From positions 1 through 64,000 of the forward strand of contig CANKVS010000010.1 in the NCBI GenBank assembly GCA_947487155.1: a stretch of DNA of 64,000 bases, in the 5' to 3' direction. Of the stretch, positions 54,512 through 63,708 are shown one piece after another. Origin of the DNA: an uncultured Flaviramulus sp. (GTDB taxonomy: Bacteria > Bacteroidota > Bacteroidia > Flavobacteriales > Flavobacteriaceae). How positions within the stretch are numbered: position 1 is the first letter of the stretch; each line of letters opens with the position of its first letter. A model generated the notes under the pieces. The model was given only the letters and a program-made list of their open reading frames with translations. It was not told where the DNA came from and ran no database searches. The translations under genes and the position numbers were made by a program.

Positions 54512-56473
54512 TTATTTTAAACTATCTAAGCAATTTAGTTTTAAGTCTTCTTTAATTTTCGACTTTAAAAAGAAATGAGGAATTATATATAAAGGAAGTC
54601 CTATTAGTAAAAGTATAATACCTGAGCGTTTATTCTTTTTATTTATATGATTATAAAATTTTGATAAATTGAATATAGATTTTAAATAATAAACGATAAA
54701 TAAAAACAAAGCTATAGCGCTCAATTGAATTGAAGCAGACTGTAATGATGGCAGTTTATTGTTTTTAAAAACAAAGAATAAAACCAATAAAACAATACCA
54801 ATGCTATATAAGACGAGAGCAAAAGTAGCGTGTGCTTTATAGTCTTTAGAAATAGTTTCAGATGTGTCGTATTCTTTATTTATAGCAAGCCCATTTTCCC
54901 TTAGCTCGGTAGTTGAAAGCCCTCTGTTATTAAGAAGTTTTATGGCTTCGTAACGGCTATTTTCATGATGCCCAAGTGTGTCATAATTATTAATAACATC
55001 TACTAATTTCTCATTAGTATATGGTTGTAAAAATTTATAACTAACACTGTTTTTTTCTTTTATATTGAACATTTTCTTTAAAGGTTCAACAATATTTCCA
55101 ACTTCAAATAAGCCTTTATCTTGAGTAGCTCGCTTAGTTAAAAATATACCAAGAGGTAGCATGATTAATGTAGAAAACCAAGCACCTAATATGGGGTTTA
55201 AAGTACCATTCTCTGCACTGTTTTTAGCAAACAATCCAATAAAATGATAACTTAAAAATAGTAATATGGCAATAATCATTGGTAAACCAATACCACCTTT
55301 TCTAATTAAAGCCCCAAGTGGTGCACCAACGAAGAATAAAATAATACAAGCAAAACTAAGTGCTATTTTTTCATGGTAAGAAGTAATATGTTTATTAAAA
55401 GTTTTAGTTTCTCTTTTTATTGTTGGTAGCTTAGAAGTTGTTATTTGATTAGTACTTTTTACTCCATTTAAAGCAATGCCTACAATTTGCAACTTATTTT
55501 TAGTTTTAAAAAGATCAAGAATATCGCCATTGTAAATGGAATCTATTTTTTTTGTTTCCCATTGTTTTGAGTTAAGTTTATTGATGCTCGATCGTTGAAG
55601 TAAATTTTTTGAAAAGGCTTTGTGCTCATTCTCTCGTTTTAATGTTAACGAATCTATAGTTTCATCAAGTTGACTCATGTTTAGCATATTAAACCTGTCG
55701 GTATGTGCTTTGTTTTCAAAATCAACATCATCCGTATCTGCTAAATCTATACTAATAGTATATTTTTCGAAAGTACTTTTAGCTGCGGGGTATTTTTTTC
55801 TATCTTTTGCTTTTCTTGGTGTTATTTCATTATAATAATTACCATCATATAAAATAAGCTTTAAAACACTTGATTCTTCTTTGCTCGCTAACTCTCCTGT
55901 TTTTGCCTTAATTATTCTAGCATTGGTTCTTGCGCCTTTAGGCTTTTCATGTATAACAACATTTTTAAATTTATTTCCGTTTTTTTCTTCAACTTTAATA
56001 TTATATTGAGGGTCTGCTTGAATAAACTGTCCCTCAACAATAGCCATTTCAGGTTTAGTTTTCTTAATATTTGTTCTTAAATTAAAAAAATTAAAATTGG
56101 CCCATGGAATAACATTATTAGAAAAAATAAAAGTAACGATACCTAAAAATAGTATGAAAACACTTAAACCTTTCATGGCACGTTGTAACGAAATCCCAGT
56201 AGATTTCATCGCGGCAAACTCGTAGTTTTCAGCAAAACTACCAAACACCATAATGGATGCTAATAGTATGGTAAGCGGTAATATTAAAGGAATTAATGTA
56301 GGCGTTACATATAATAAGAATTTAAGTATAACTTCTACATCTAAATCTTTTCCTGCCAATTCTTTTATGTACAACCAAATGGCTTGCAACACAAAAATCA
56401 TCATCAGAATTAAAAAAACGCTCAAAAATGTTTTAAGGTAAGAGGTTAGTATGTAGCGGTCTAGTATTTTCAC
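54512..56473 (-). CDS. LptF/LptG-family permease (YjgP/YjgQ)
   Basis: A 653-residue inner membrane protein of the lipopolysaccharide transport family. Membrane helices 1-3 (about 15-115) come before a large periplasmic domain (about 120-345), then helices 4-6 (about 365-455, with LGALIRKGGIGLP). Residues 460-650 form a C-terminal extension with further helices, absent from the classic Escherichia proteins and usual in Bacteroidota. It moves LPS from the inner membrane with LptB and LptC. It starts with GTG at 56473 and follows lolA on the same strand. Confidence 0.85.
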   Translation of the reverse strand: MKILDRYILTSYLKTFLSVFLILMMIFVLQAIWLYIKELAGKDLDVEVILKFLLYVTPTLIPLILPLTILLASIMVFGSFAENYEFAAMKSTGISLQRAMKGLSVFILFLGIVTFIFSNNVIPWANFNFFNLRTNIKKTKPEMAIVEGQFIQADPQYNIKVEEKNGNKFKNVVIHEKPKGARTNARIIKAKTGELASKEESSVLKLILYDGNYYNEITPRKAKDRKKYPAAKSTFEKYTISIDLADTDDVDFENKAHTDRFNMLNMSQLDETIDSLTLKRENEHKAFSKNLLQRSSINKLNSKQWETKKIDSIYNGDILDLFKTKNKLQIVGIALNGVKSTNQITTSKLPTIKRETKTFNKHITSYHEKIALSFACIILFFVGAPLGALIRKGGIGLPMIIAILLFLSYHFIGLFAKNSAENGTLNPILGAWFSTLIMLPLGIFLTKRATQDKGLFEVGNIVEPLKKMFNIKEKNSVSYKFLQPYTNEKLVDVINNYDTLGHHENSRYEAIKLLNNRGLSTTELRENGLAINKEYDTSETISKDYKAHATFALVLYSIGIVLLVLFFVFKNNKLPSLQSASIQLSAIALFLFIVYYLKSIFNLSKFYNHINKKNKRSGIILLLIGLPLYIIPHFFLKSKIKEDLKLNCLDSLK

Positions 56474-56483
56474 AAGGATTTAC

Positions 56484-57125
56484 CTAATCTATTTTATTGA
56501 TATAATAATCAGTGTATTTATCGGCTTCAAAGGTAAATAAGGTTTTTGATAAAGGCTCGTTAGTTCTAAAAGAATTAACCGTAAGTGTTGTTTTAGTTCC
56601 GTTTTTACCAACCTGAATTAAATTGTAGATATGTTTTGTTTGTGTGTCAACTCCTAAAAGAATATAATTTATTTCTGAGTTTGAATCTATAGGGGTTAGT
56701 TTTACATATTGAATTTTTCTGCCTTTAATGTTTTGTTCAATATCCATGTCGTACATGTAACCATCTTCGTAAAACGATAACATTTTACTAGGTGTTATAG
56801 TGTCTTCCTCATCTTCATTTTTAGTTGAAATAGTTATTTCTTCATCTTCTGGACTTATATTGTACAATGTTTTACCATTAAAAATACGAGTAACGCCAAA
56901 AATATTTAGCCTGTAATTTTCGCCTTGCATTACCACATCGCCTTTTGTTTCTTGTTTCATGTTTTCTGAAGCATTTTCAAGAACAAACTTAAAATCTAAA
57001 GCAATATTATTATAGCTTTTTACTTTTTTAGAAACTTCATTTAGTAATGTTTTTCCAGGATTTTGCGCTATAGCATTAAAGGTTATAGAAAAACACAGTA
57101 TTAATAGTATATTTTTAATCTTCAT
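56484..57125 (-). CDS. lolA: Outer membrane lipoprotein carrier protein
   Basis: A 213-residue periplasmic LolA-type chaperone with a signal peptide (about 1-20, ending AIAQ). It shows the fold's VSKKVKSYNNIALDFKF start and the QTKGDVVMQGENYRLN strand pattern. It carries lipoproteins from the inner membrane to the outer membrane. It lies between ftsK (6 bp upstream) and the LptF/G gene (10 bp downstream), a conserved flavobacterial order, and is likely one transcript with them. Confidence 0.85.
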   Translation of the reverse strand: MKIKNILLILCFSITFNAIAQNPGKTLLNEVSKKVKSYNNIALDFKFVLENASENMKQETKGDVVMQGENYRLNIFGVTRIFNGKTLYNISPEDEEITISTKNEDEEDTITPSKMLSFYEDGYMYDMDIEQNIKGRKIQYVKLTPIDSNSEINYILLGVDTQTKHIYNLIQVGKNGTKTTLTVNSFRTNEPLSKTLFTFEADKYTDYYINKID

Positions 57126-57131
57126 TTTTAA

Positions 57132-59516
57132 TTATAAATTTTCATTTGCTAAAAGGGCGTCAAGCGCTATTAAATCTGTAACTAGCACTTGTCTGGCTTT
57201 ACTACCTTCAAAAGGGCCTACAATACCTGCGGCTTCTAATTGATCTATTAACCTTCCTGCGCGATTGTACCCTAATTTTAATTTTCGTTGTAATAAAGAT
57301 GCCGATCCTTGTTGCGCGGTTACAATAACAACAGCAGCATCTTTAAACAGTTTATCTCTATCTGAAATATCTATATCAAGACCTATGCCACTATCTTCAC
57401 CAACATATTCGGGTAGCTGAAAAGCTTCAGGATACGCTTTTTGAGAACCAATATATTCGGTTATTCTTTCAACTTCTGGAGTGTCAACAAATGCACATTG
57501 TACACGAATAACATCGTTTCCTTGAGTAAATAACATATCGCCTCGACCAATTAATTGATCTGCTCCAGAGCCATCTAAAATGGTACGAGAATCTATTTTA
57601 CTGGTAACTCTAAAAGCAATACGTGCAGGGAAATTGGCTTTTATAATACCTGTAATTACATTAACCGATGGTCGTTGTGTAGCAATAATTAAATGAATAC
57701 CAATAGCTCGTGCTAATTGTGCTAAACGTGCAATAGGCGTTTCTACCTCTTTACCAGCAGTCATTATTAAATCGGCAAATTCATCAACCACTAAAACGAT
57801 ATACGGTAAAAATTGATGCCCATCATTAGGGTTTAATTTTCGAGCTTTAAATTTTGCATTGTATTCTGCAATATTTCTGCACAATGCATTTTTAAGTAAC
57901 TCGTAACGGTTATCCATTTCAATACATAACGAATTTAATGTATTGATAACCTTGGTGTTATCTGTTATAATAGCATCTTCACTATCTGGCAGTTTTGCTA
58001 AATAATGACGCTCGATTTTATTAAAAAGTGTTAGTTCGACTTTTTTAGGATCGACTAAAATAAATTTAACTTCGGCAGGATGTTTTTTGTATAATAATGA
58101 TGTTAAAACGGCATTTAAACCTACCGATTTTCCTTGTCCGGTTGCTCCTGCCATAAGTAAATGCGGCATTTTCGCAAGATCAACAACAAAGGTTTCGTTA
58201 CTAATGGTTTTTCCTAAAGCAATAGGAAGTTGCATTTCGGAACTTTGAAACTTTTTAGAGGCAATTACAGATCGCATAGAAACGATAGTTGAGTTCTTAT
58301 TTGGCACCTCAATACCAATGGTACCTTTCCCAGGAATTGGTGCTATAATACGAATGCCAAGTGCAGAAAGTGATAAGGCAATATCGTCCTCAAGATTTTT
58401 AATTTTTGAAATACGAACACCTGCTTCTGGTACAATTTCGTATAGCGTTACCGTAGGTCCAATGGTTGCTTTTATACTAGCAATACCAATTTTATAATTG
58501 TTTAAGGTTTCAACAATACGGTTTTTGTTTTCCTCTAATTCTTCTTGGTTTATCGTAATGCCTTCAGTATCGTACTTTTTTAAAAGTTCGAGTGGTGGGA
58601 ATTGATAGTTACTCAATTCTAAAGTAGGATCAAACTGCCCGAAATCTTCAACTAATTTATTGGCTAAGTTATTGGTTTCAGAGAGTTCTTCTGCAATAGT
58701 TTCAACCTTCATTTCTAGTTCGGGTTCTTCTATTTCAATATTTTCTTCTGAAGGGATTTTAACTTCTAATGGTGCTAAATTGGGTTTGGTTTCTTTTTTT
58801 GTTTTGTTATTTTCTAAAGGAATTTCGAACGCTGTTTTAATGGCTTCAGCTTCTTCTGATAAATTGTTATCTAACGGTACAGAAAACTCATCTTTAGCTT
58901 GAGCGAACTCCTTTGTAATATCTTTTTTAGCCGATTTAAAAAGCTTTGCAATACTTTGAAAAGTAACTTTAAATCGAATGGCTAAATACGCTATTAGTCC
59001 AAAAAGTAATAGCAGGCTAGTACCTATTTTTCCAACATAATCTTGTAAAAAAGTATTTAATTCGAAACCAATAGTGCCTCCAAGAATATCGCTATTATTG
59101 TTGAAAAAACCTAGTAGGATTGATATCCATATCATAATTAAAACACCCCAAAACCAGTGTTGTCTTAATTTGGCTTTTGCAATATCCATTAATACGTAAA
59201 CACCAGATAGGAAAATTAACCCAGATAGTATAAAGGCTGAAACGCCAAACCCGCGTCGTATAAAAAAGTCGCTTAACCAAGCTCCAGATTTGCTTAACCA
59301 ATTTTTAGATGTTGCATCTCTGGATGTGAAATTGGAAATACTGCTTTGGTCTGCTTCACCAGTAAAAAAGAATGAAACAAAGGCGATACATAATAAAATG
59401 CCAAAAATGGCTAAAAAACTACCCAATACGAGTTTTTGCTGACTTGATAACTTAAAACTAGGCATTTTAAGCTTTTTTTTAGGTGGTTTTTTAGTTTTGG
59501 TTTTTTTCTTGGCCAT
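57132..59516 (-). CDS. ftsK: DNA translocase FtsK
   Basis: A 794-residue divisome motor that pumps chromosome DNA during cell division. Four membrane helices (about 28-180) anchor it, then comes an acidic linker (about 200-300). The motor holds Walker A AGATGQGKSVGLN (about 455) and Walker B VVDEFADLI (about 590). The C-terminal winged helix with LQRKLKLGYNRAGRLIDQLE reads KOPS sequences. Length and layout are normal for the phylum. It heads an ftsK-lolA-lptF/G operon. Confidence 0.96.
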   Translation of the reverse strand: MAKKKTKTKKPPKKKLKMPSFKLSSQQKLVLGSFLAIFGILLCIAFVSFFFTGEADQSSISNFTSRDATSKNWLSKSGAWLSDFFIRRGFGVSAFILSGLIFLSGVYVLMDIAKAKLRQHWFWGVLIMIWISILLGFFNNNSDILGGTIGFELNTFLQDYVGKIGTSLLLLFGLIAYLAIRFKVTFQSIAKLFKSAKKDITKEFAQAKDEFSVPLDNNLSEEAEAIKTAFEIPLENNKTKKETKPNLAPLEVKIPSEENIEIEEPELEMKVETIAEELSETNNLANKLVEDFGQFDPTLELSNYQFPPLELLKKYDTEGITINQEELEENKNRIVETLNNYKIGIASIKATIGPTVTLYEIVPEAGVRISKIKNLEDDIALSLSALGIRIIAPIPGKGTIGIEVPNKNSTIVSMRSVIASKKFQSSEMQLPIALGKTISNETFVVDLAKMPHLLMAGATGQGKSVGLNAVLTSLLYKKHPAEVKFILVDPKKVELTLFNKIERHYLAKLPDSEDAIITDNTKVINTLNSLCIEMDNRYELLKNALCRNIAEYNAKFKARKLNPNDGHQFLPYIVLVVDEFADLIMTAGKEVETPIARLAQLARAIGIHLIIATQRPSVNVITGIIKANFPARIAFRVTSKIDSRTILDGSGADQLIGRGDMLFTQGNDVIRVQCAFVDTPEVERITEYIGSQKAYPEAFQLPEYVGEDSGIGLDIDISDRDKLFKDAAVVIVTAQQGSASLLQRKLKLGYNRAGRLIDQLEAAGIVGPFEGSKARQVLVTDLIALDALLANENL

Positions 59517-59532
59517 TAGTAGGTTATTGTTT

Positions 59533-59562
59533 CAAATTTATATCCAAAAATATACACTTCAA
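59533..59562 (-). promoter_or_regulatory. Candidate promoter of ftsK
   Basis: On the minus strand TTG (59562-59560) is followed after 19 bp by TAAATTTG (59540-59533), matching the Bacteroidota TTG-N19-TAnnTTTG layout. The start codon is 17 bp further, so the leader would be short. Confidence 0.4.
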
Positions 59563-59653
59563 TTATGCTGGTTACAAGCGTTTGAGATTGAATTATTTTC
59601 ACAATTCAACAAAAATACAAATTACTAACGTTTATCCTAATGGTAATCGTATA

Positions 59654-60022
59654 TTAAAAAATCTTTGGCAGGTAGATTATAAAACCAATAATAACAGCAA
59701 AAACAGATGCTATAAATACAGCACCCGCAGCAATATCTTTTATAAGTCCAATTTTATTATGACGCCCTGGATGCATAAAGTCGGCAATTTCTTCAATAGC
59801 TGTATTAACACCTTCTATACTCATAACTAAACTAATGGATAATAATTGAATAATCCATTCGGTTGTTGAAATATTAAAATAAAACCCAGCAGCAGTTAAC
59901 AATAGGGCAATTACAAACTGAATTTTAATGCTAGCTTCTGTTTTTAATAATAAAACAGCTCCTTTTAAGGCATAACCAACACTTTTTAAACGGTTAATTA
60001 AGAAGGATTCTTTTTTGCTCAT
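59654..60022 (-). CDS. dgkA: Diacylglycerol kinase
   Basis: A 122-residue integral membrane kinase of the DgkA type with three membrane helices. The active-site motif appears as SIEGVNTAIEEIADFMHPGRH (about 60-84 in outline: Glu-Gly-Val-Asn-Thr-Ala-Ile-Glu), close to the canonical EtlNTAIE. It phosphorylates diacylglycerol or undecaprenol for lipid recycling. It lies 65 bp after tpx on the same strand, and ends about 140 bp before ftsK. Confidence 0.9.
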   Translation of the reverse strand: MSKKESFLINRLKSVGYALKGAVLLLKTEASIKIQFVIALLLTAAGFYFNISTTEWIIQLLSISLVMSIEGVNTAIEEIADFMHPGRHNKIGLIKDIAAGAVFIASVFAVIIGFIIYLPKIF

Positions 60023-60087
60023 TAATTTTTACAGATATTTACTCGACAATCGAGATTTAAACGCTCCTAAATTTGCTTCGAGGTAGT

Positions 60088-60588
60088 TTACTTTAATGCT
60101 TTTAAGGCTTCATCGTAATTAGGTTCTTGTCCTATTTCTGGTACTTGTTCGGTGTAAATAACAGTACTTGTTTTATCTGCAATAATGATGCATCTAGACA
60201 GTAATCCATCAAAAATACCATTAGTCATTATTAAACCGTAGTCTTTTCCAAAATTACCAGCTTTAAAATCAGAAAGCATTACTACATTTTCTAGTCCTTC
60301 AGCTGCACAAAATTGTTCTTGAGCAAAAGGCAAATCTCTTGAGATACAAAGTACTTTTGTATTATTTAAAGACGCTGCTGCTTTATTAAAAGCTCTAACC
60401 GATGCCGAACATACACCAGTGTTTACACTAGGGAATATGTTTAATATTAGGTTATTTTCGCTAAAGTTGTTTAAGGTTTTTGTAGAAAGATCGGTAGCTA
60501 CCAATTTAAAATTAGATATTTTTTCTCCAATTGCAGGAAGGTTTCCAGAAGTAATTACAGGATTACCACCTAAAGTTATTTTTGCCAT
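60088..60588 (-). CDS. tpx: Thiol peroxidase
   Basis: A 166-residue peroxiredoxin of the Tpx family, reducing alkyl hydroperoxides with thioredoxin. The peroxidatic Cys is in FPSVNTGVCSASVRAFN (about 60) and the resolving Cys in AQEQFCAAEGL (about 94); the N-terminal TLGGNPVITSG is typical. It has no signal peptide. It is separated from the gene upstream by a strong terminator at 60667-60704, so it likely has its own promoter. Confidence 0.94.
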   Translation of the reverse strand: MAKITLGGNPVITSGNLPAIGEKISNFKLVATDLSTKTLNNFSENNLILNIFPSVNTGVCSASVRAFNKAAASLNNTKVLCISRDLPFAQEQFCAAEGLENVVMLSDFKAGNFGKDYGLIMTNGIFDGLLSRCIIIADKTSTVIYTEQVPEIGQEPNYDEALKALK

Positions 60589-60666
60589 TTTTATGTTTTA
60601 AATTAGAATTTAAAAATAGGCATATTTACTCTTTATATGGCTATTGGAGTTAAAATAGTTTTATAA

Positions 60667-60704
60667 AAAAATGCTTTATTCATTTTATAGAATAAAGCAT
60701 TTTT
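60667..60704 (-). terminator. Strong terminator after the DUF6952 gene
   Basis: AAAAATGCTTTATTC (60667-60681) pairs perfectly with GAATAAAGCATTTTT (60690-60704), 15 bp with an 8-nt loop. It can act in both directions. Confidence 0.85.
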
Positions 60705-60731
60705 AATGTGCTTACTAATAGTATGGGTATT

Positions 60732-60989
60732 TTAAGTGTCAATAGAACCTAAAACGCGTTTCATAAAACTATTTAAAGCCTCTTTTTTAGGTGTACCTTC
60801 TTTTATCATTTTATTAACTTCAACGGCACCGTACATGTTAGAGATAAGTTCGCCAATAACGTCTAGTTCTTCATCTTTTAAAGACGAAACTTCAGTTAAA
60901 GCTTCTAAAGTTTCAATAGTTTCGATAACAAAATCTTCATCGTTATCTTCAATGAATTGTGTTAAGTGCTTAATTACTGGTAGCTTCAT
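60732..60989 (-). CDS. DUF6952 small protein
   Basis: An 85-residue acidic helical protein (MKLPVIKHLTQFIEDNDEDF start) that I match to DUF6952, a small family found next to thioredoxin and peroxiredoxin genes in Flavobacteriia. Its start overlaps the thioredoxin-like gene by 20 bp, implying coupled translation and a shared role in redox defence. No cysteine is present, so it is not itself a redox enzyme. A strong terminator follows. Confidence 0.75.
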   Translation of the reverse strand: MKLPVIKHLTQFIEDNDEDFVIETIETLEALTEVSSLKDEELDVIGELISNMYGAVEVNKMIKEGTPKKEALNSFMKRVLGSIDT

Positions 60990-61284
60990 TTGCTAATTCT
61001 TTTAAAACTTCAAATTTATTAGTTTGAACCTGCTTTACAAAAGTTCCATTTTTGAATGTGGCAAAAGTTGGTAAATTATCAACAGTTGCTAATTTTCTAG
61101 ATTCTGGGAATTTTTCAGCATCTGCAATAACAAAAGTAGCATTTTCGTTGTCTGATGCTAACTTTTTAAATTTAGGTTTCATAATTCTACAGTTGCCACA
61201 CCAAGTGGCAGAATATTGCACAATAACGGTGTTGTTGTTTGAAATAATATCGCCTAAATTATCTTGTTCTAATTCTTGAACCAT
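60970..61284 (-). CDS. Thioredoxin-like protein
   Basis: A 104-residue single-domain thioredoxin fold with active site WCGNC (about 28-32) in YSATWCGNCRIMKPKF and a cis-Pro region NLPTFATF (about 73). The CGNC sequence instead of CGPC suggests a different redox potential from classic thioredoxin. It probably reduces the AhpC-type peroxiredoxin encoded just upstream (78 bp gap with a terminator) or Tpx. It overlaps the DUF6952 gene by 20 bp. Confidence 0.92.
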   Translation of the reverse strand: MVQELEQDNLGDIISNNNTVIVQYSATWCGNCRIMKPKFKKLASDNENATFVIADAEKFPESRKLATVDNLPTFATFKNGTFVKQVQTNKFEVLKELANEATSN

Positions 61285-61301
61285 AGTTTTTAATTTTTAA
61301 A

Positions 61302-61344
61302 AAATACCAAATTCTAATTTTATTATTCTTAGAATTTGGTATTT
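61302..61344 (-). terminator. Strong terminator after the peroxiredoxin gene
   Basis: AAATACCAAATTCTAA (61302-61317) pairs perfectly with TTAGAATTTGGTATTT (61329-61344). On the minus strand a T run follows. It separates the peroxiredoxin gene from the thioredoxin-like gene. Confidence 0.85.
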
Positions 61345-61361
61345 GTTTGTTGAAATATTTT

Positions 61362-62000
61362 TTAATGTGAAGCTAAATATTCTGCTGTACCTTTTGCGTT
61401 AGCTTGCATAGCATCTTTACCTTCTTCCCAGTTTGCAGGACAAACTTCACCATGTTTTTGGTTATGCGTTAAAGCATCTACTATACGAATGTACTCGTTT
61501 ACATTTCTACCTAATGGCATATTGTTAATACTTTCGTGTTGTACAACACCATCTTCATCTATGATGTAAGTGGCTCTGTAAGTAACATTGTCGCCTTCAA
61601 CCTGTACAGTTCCTGTTTCTTCATTATAGGTTTCATTGGTAATATCAAGAATACCTAAAATACTTGATAGGTTTCTGTTACTATCTGCTAAAAGTGGGTA
61701 AGTAACACCTTCTATACCGCCATTATCTTTGGCTGTATTTAACCAAGCAAAATGAACTTCGGGCGTATCGCAAGATGCACCAATTACTACTGTATTTCTT
61801 TTTTCAAATTCTGCTACGGCTTCTTGAAAAGCGTGTAATTCGGTTGGACAAACAAAAGTAAAGTCTTTTGGATACCAGAATAATACAACTTTTTTCTTGT
61901 TATTAACAGCTTCTTCAAGAACGTTAACTTTAAAAGTGTCGCCCATTTCGTTCATGGTGTCTACGTTTAAATCTGGGAATTTTTTACCTACAAATGACAT
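61362..62000 (-). CDS. 2-Cys peroxiredoxin, AhpC/Prx1 type
   Basis: A 212-residue peroxiredoxin that reduces hydrogen peroxide and organic peroxides. The peroxidatic Cys lies in YPKDFTFVCPTELHAFQ (about 51) and the resolving Cys in KHGEVCPANWEEGKDAM (about 190). The long C-terminal tail GTAEYLASH is of the type found in bacterial AhpC-like proteins. The reductant is probably the adjacent thioredoxin-like protein. A strong terminator follows it, so expression is separate from the thioredoxin gene. Confidence 0.95.
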   Translation of the reverse strand: MSFVGKKFPDLNVDTMNEMGDTFKVNVLEEAVNNKKKVVLFWYPKDFTFVCPTELHAFQEAVAEFEKRNTVVIGASCDTPEVHFAWLNTAKDNGGIEGVTYPLLADSNRNLSSILGILDITNETYNEETGTVQVEGDNVTYRATYIIDEDGVVQHESINNMPLGRNVNEYIRIVDALTHNQKHGEVCPANWEEGKDAMQANAKGTAEYLASH

Positions 62001-62137
62001 GTGTTTTTTATATTTAAATTGTTATTAATTTTATATAGCACAAAAGTAATACACAACTTCATTTTTAGATAGTATTAAAAATTTTAATTATTTATTCAAC
62101 TATAATTTTTAACTATTTAAAAACTAAAAAACGATAA

Positions 62138-63613
62138 TTATTTGTTATTTGAAGTAAGTTGCCTGATTTTAATATTTAAAGAGGCAATTAAAAGCGTTGT
62201 AAACGGACTTAGCCAATTGAAAATGGCATAAATAAAATATTCAGCTACTCCAACTCCAAGTACGCCAGATTGATATGCACCACAAGTATTCCATGGAATA
62301 AGAACAGATGTTACGGTTCCAGAATCTTCTAAAGTTCTACTCAAGTTTTCAGGAGCTAAGTTTTTATCTTCAAAAGCTTTTTTAAACATTTTCCCAGGAA
62401 TTACTATAGCTAAATATTGATCTGAAGCTATAGTATTTAATCCTAAACAACTTATTACAGTACTGGCAAATAAACCAAAAACAGTAGTTGTGAAAGATAG
62501 GAGTGCTTTAGTAATTCGGGCTAAGGCTCCAATAGCATCCATAACACCTCCAAATACCATAGCACAAATTATTAAAAATATAGTCCAAAGCATACCATTT
62601 ATTCCGCCAGAAGAAAATAGTTCGTTTAGTTTTTCATTTTCAGTTGTTATTTGAGTGTTCGTTAAAATAGAGCTTACCACAGTACCAAGCTTAGAGTCAC
62701 TTAAATTACTTAAGATGTCTGGTTGAAAAATAAAAGCAAGTATTATAGCTAAAAGTATTCCGCTACTTAATGCTATTAATGGTTTGGTCTTTAAAAGAAT
62801 TAATGCAATTACAGCTAAAGGAACTAGAAATAGCCAAGGTGAAATGTTGAAAGTAGTACCAATGGTTACGAGCAAATTACTAACGTCTGCATTTCCAGAT
62901 GTATCTATATTTAAGCTTATAACGCTAAAAACAATAAGTGTTATTACAATTGTAGGTACAGTTGTAATGGTCATATACTTAATATGGGTAAATAGGTCCG
63001 TCCCAGCCATAGCAGGGGCAAGGTTTGTAGTATCACTTAAAGGTGACATTTTATCACCAAAATACGCACCAGAAATTACGGCTCCAGCAATCATGCCTGG
63101 GCTAATACCTAAGGCACTACCTATTCCTATTAGCGCAATACCTACTGTTGCTGATGTTGTCCATGAACTTCCTGTTGCTATAGATATAATTGAGCAAATA
63201 ATAACACAGGCAGGTAAAAAAATACTCGGATTTAAAACTTGTAATCCATAATAGACCATAGCAGGAATTATACCACTAATTAGCCATGTACCTGCCAAAG
63301 CACCAACTAAAAGAAGTATTAAAATAGGGACAAAAACACTTCTTAAATTCTCCCAAACTTCGGTTAGCATGTTGCTAAAAGTTACTTTATTAAAAAATCC
63401 TACTATAGCAGCTACACCACCACCAAGTAATAAAATAATTTGATTTGTGTACGTGCCAAACCACTCTTGATCTTCAACAAAAAAGATGTTATAGGCAAGC
63501 ATGCCCATTAATATAACAACAGGAATTAAAGCTTCTATAAAATTTAATTCTTTGTTTTCAATAATATTTTGTTTATCAGCTTTAAACTCAGAAATATTGT
63601 CACCGTCTTGCAT
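62138..63613 (-). CDS. nhaC: Na+/H+ antiporter, NhaC family
   Basis: A 491-residue inner membrane antiporter with about 11-12 helices. Family marks are the GGGVAAIVGF and ATGSSWTTSATVGIA stretches, GAYFGDKMSPLSDTTNLAPA (acidic ion-binding residues and the conserved Asp-Thr-Thr) and LGLNTIASDQYLAIVIPG. It exports sodium in exchange for protons, fitting a marine habitat. It is divergent from the hydrolase-like gene at 63709 with a 95-bp shared intergenic region, and the AhpC gene lies 137 bp downstream on the same strand. Confidence 0.92.
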   Translation of the reverse strand: MQDGDNISEFKADKQNIIENKELNFIEALIPVVILMGMLAYNIFFVEDQEWFGTYTNQIILLLGGGVAAIVGFFNKVTFSNMLTEVWENLRSVFVPILILLLVGALAGTWLISGIIPAMVYYGLQVLNPSIFLPACVIICSIISIATGSSWTTSATVGIALIGIGSALGISPGMIAGAVISGAYFGDKMSPLSDTTNLAPAMAGTDLFTHIKYMTITTVPTIVITLIVFSVISLNIDTSGNADVSNLLVTIGTTFNISPWLFLVPLAVIALILLKTKPLIALSSGILLAIILAFIFQPDILSNLSDSKLGTVVSSILTNTQITTENEKLNELFSSGGINGMLWTIFLIICAMVFGGVMDAIGALARITKALLSFTTTVFGLFASTVISCLGLNTIASDQYLAIVIPGKMFKKAFEDKNLAPENLSRTLEDSGTVTSVLIPWNTCGAYQSGVLGVGVAEYFIYAIFNWLSPFTTLLIASLNIKIRQLTSNNK

Positions 63614-63678
63614 GTTAAAAATTTTAGTCAGGTAATGTTACAATTTTAGTTGAATGTATGCAAATAGAAATTGTTCAG

Positions 63679-63686
63679 TACTTTTG
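63679..63686 (+). promoter_or_regulatory. Candidate -7 promoter element
   Basis: TACTTTTG fits TAnnTTTG, 22 bp before ATG 63709. The nearest upstream TTG in a useful position (63650) is 26 bp away. Confidence 0.3.
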
Positions 63687-63708
63687 CGGTTCATTATTTT
63701 AGAAGTAA

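Noticed and set aside
62784-63251. A 155-codon open frame opposite nhaC
   Set aside because: Antisense to conserved transporter helices; no independent support.
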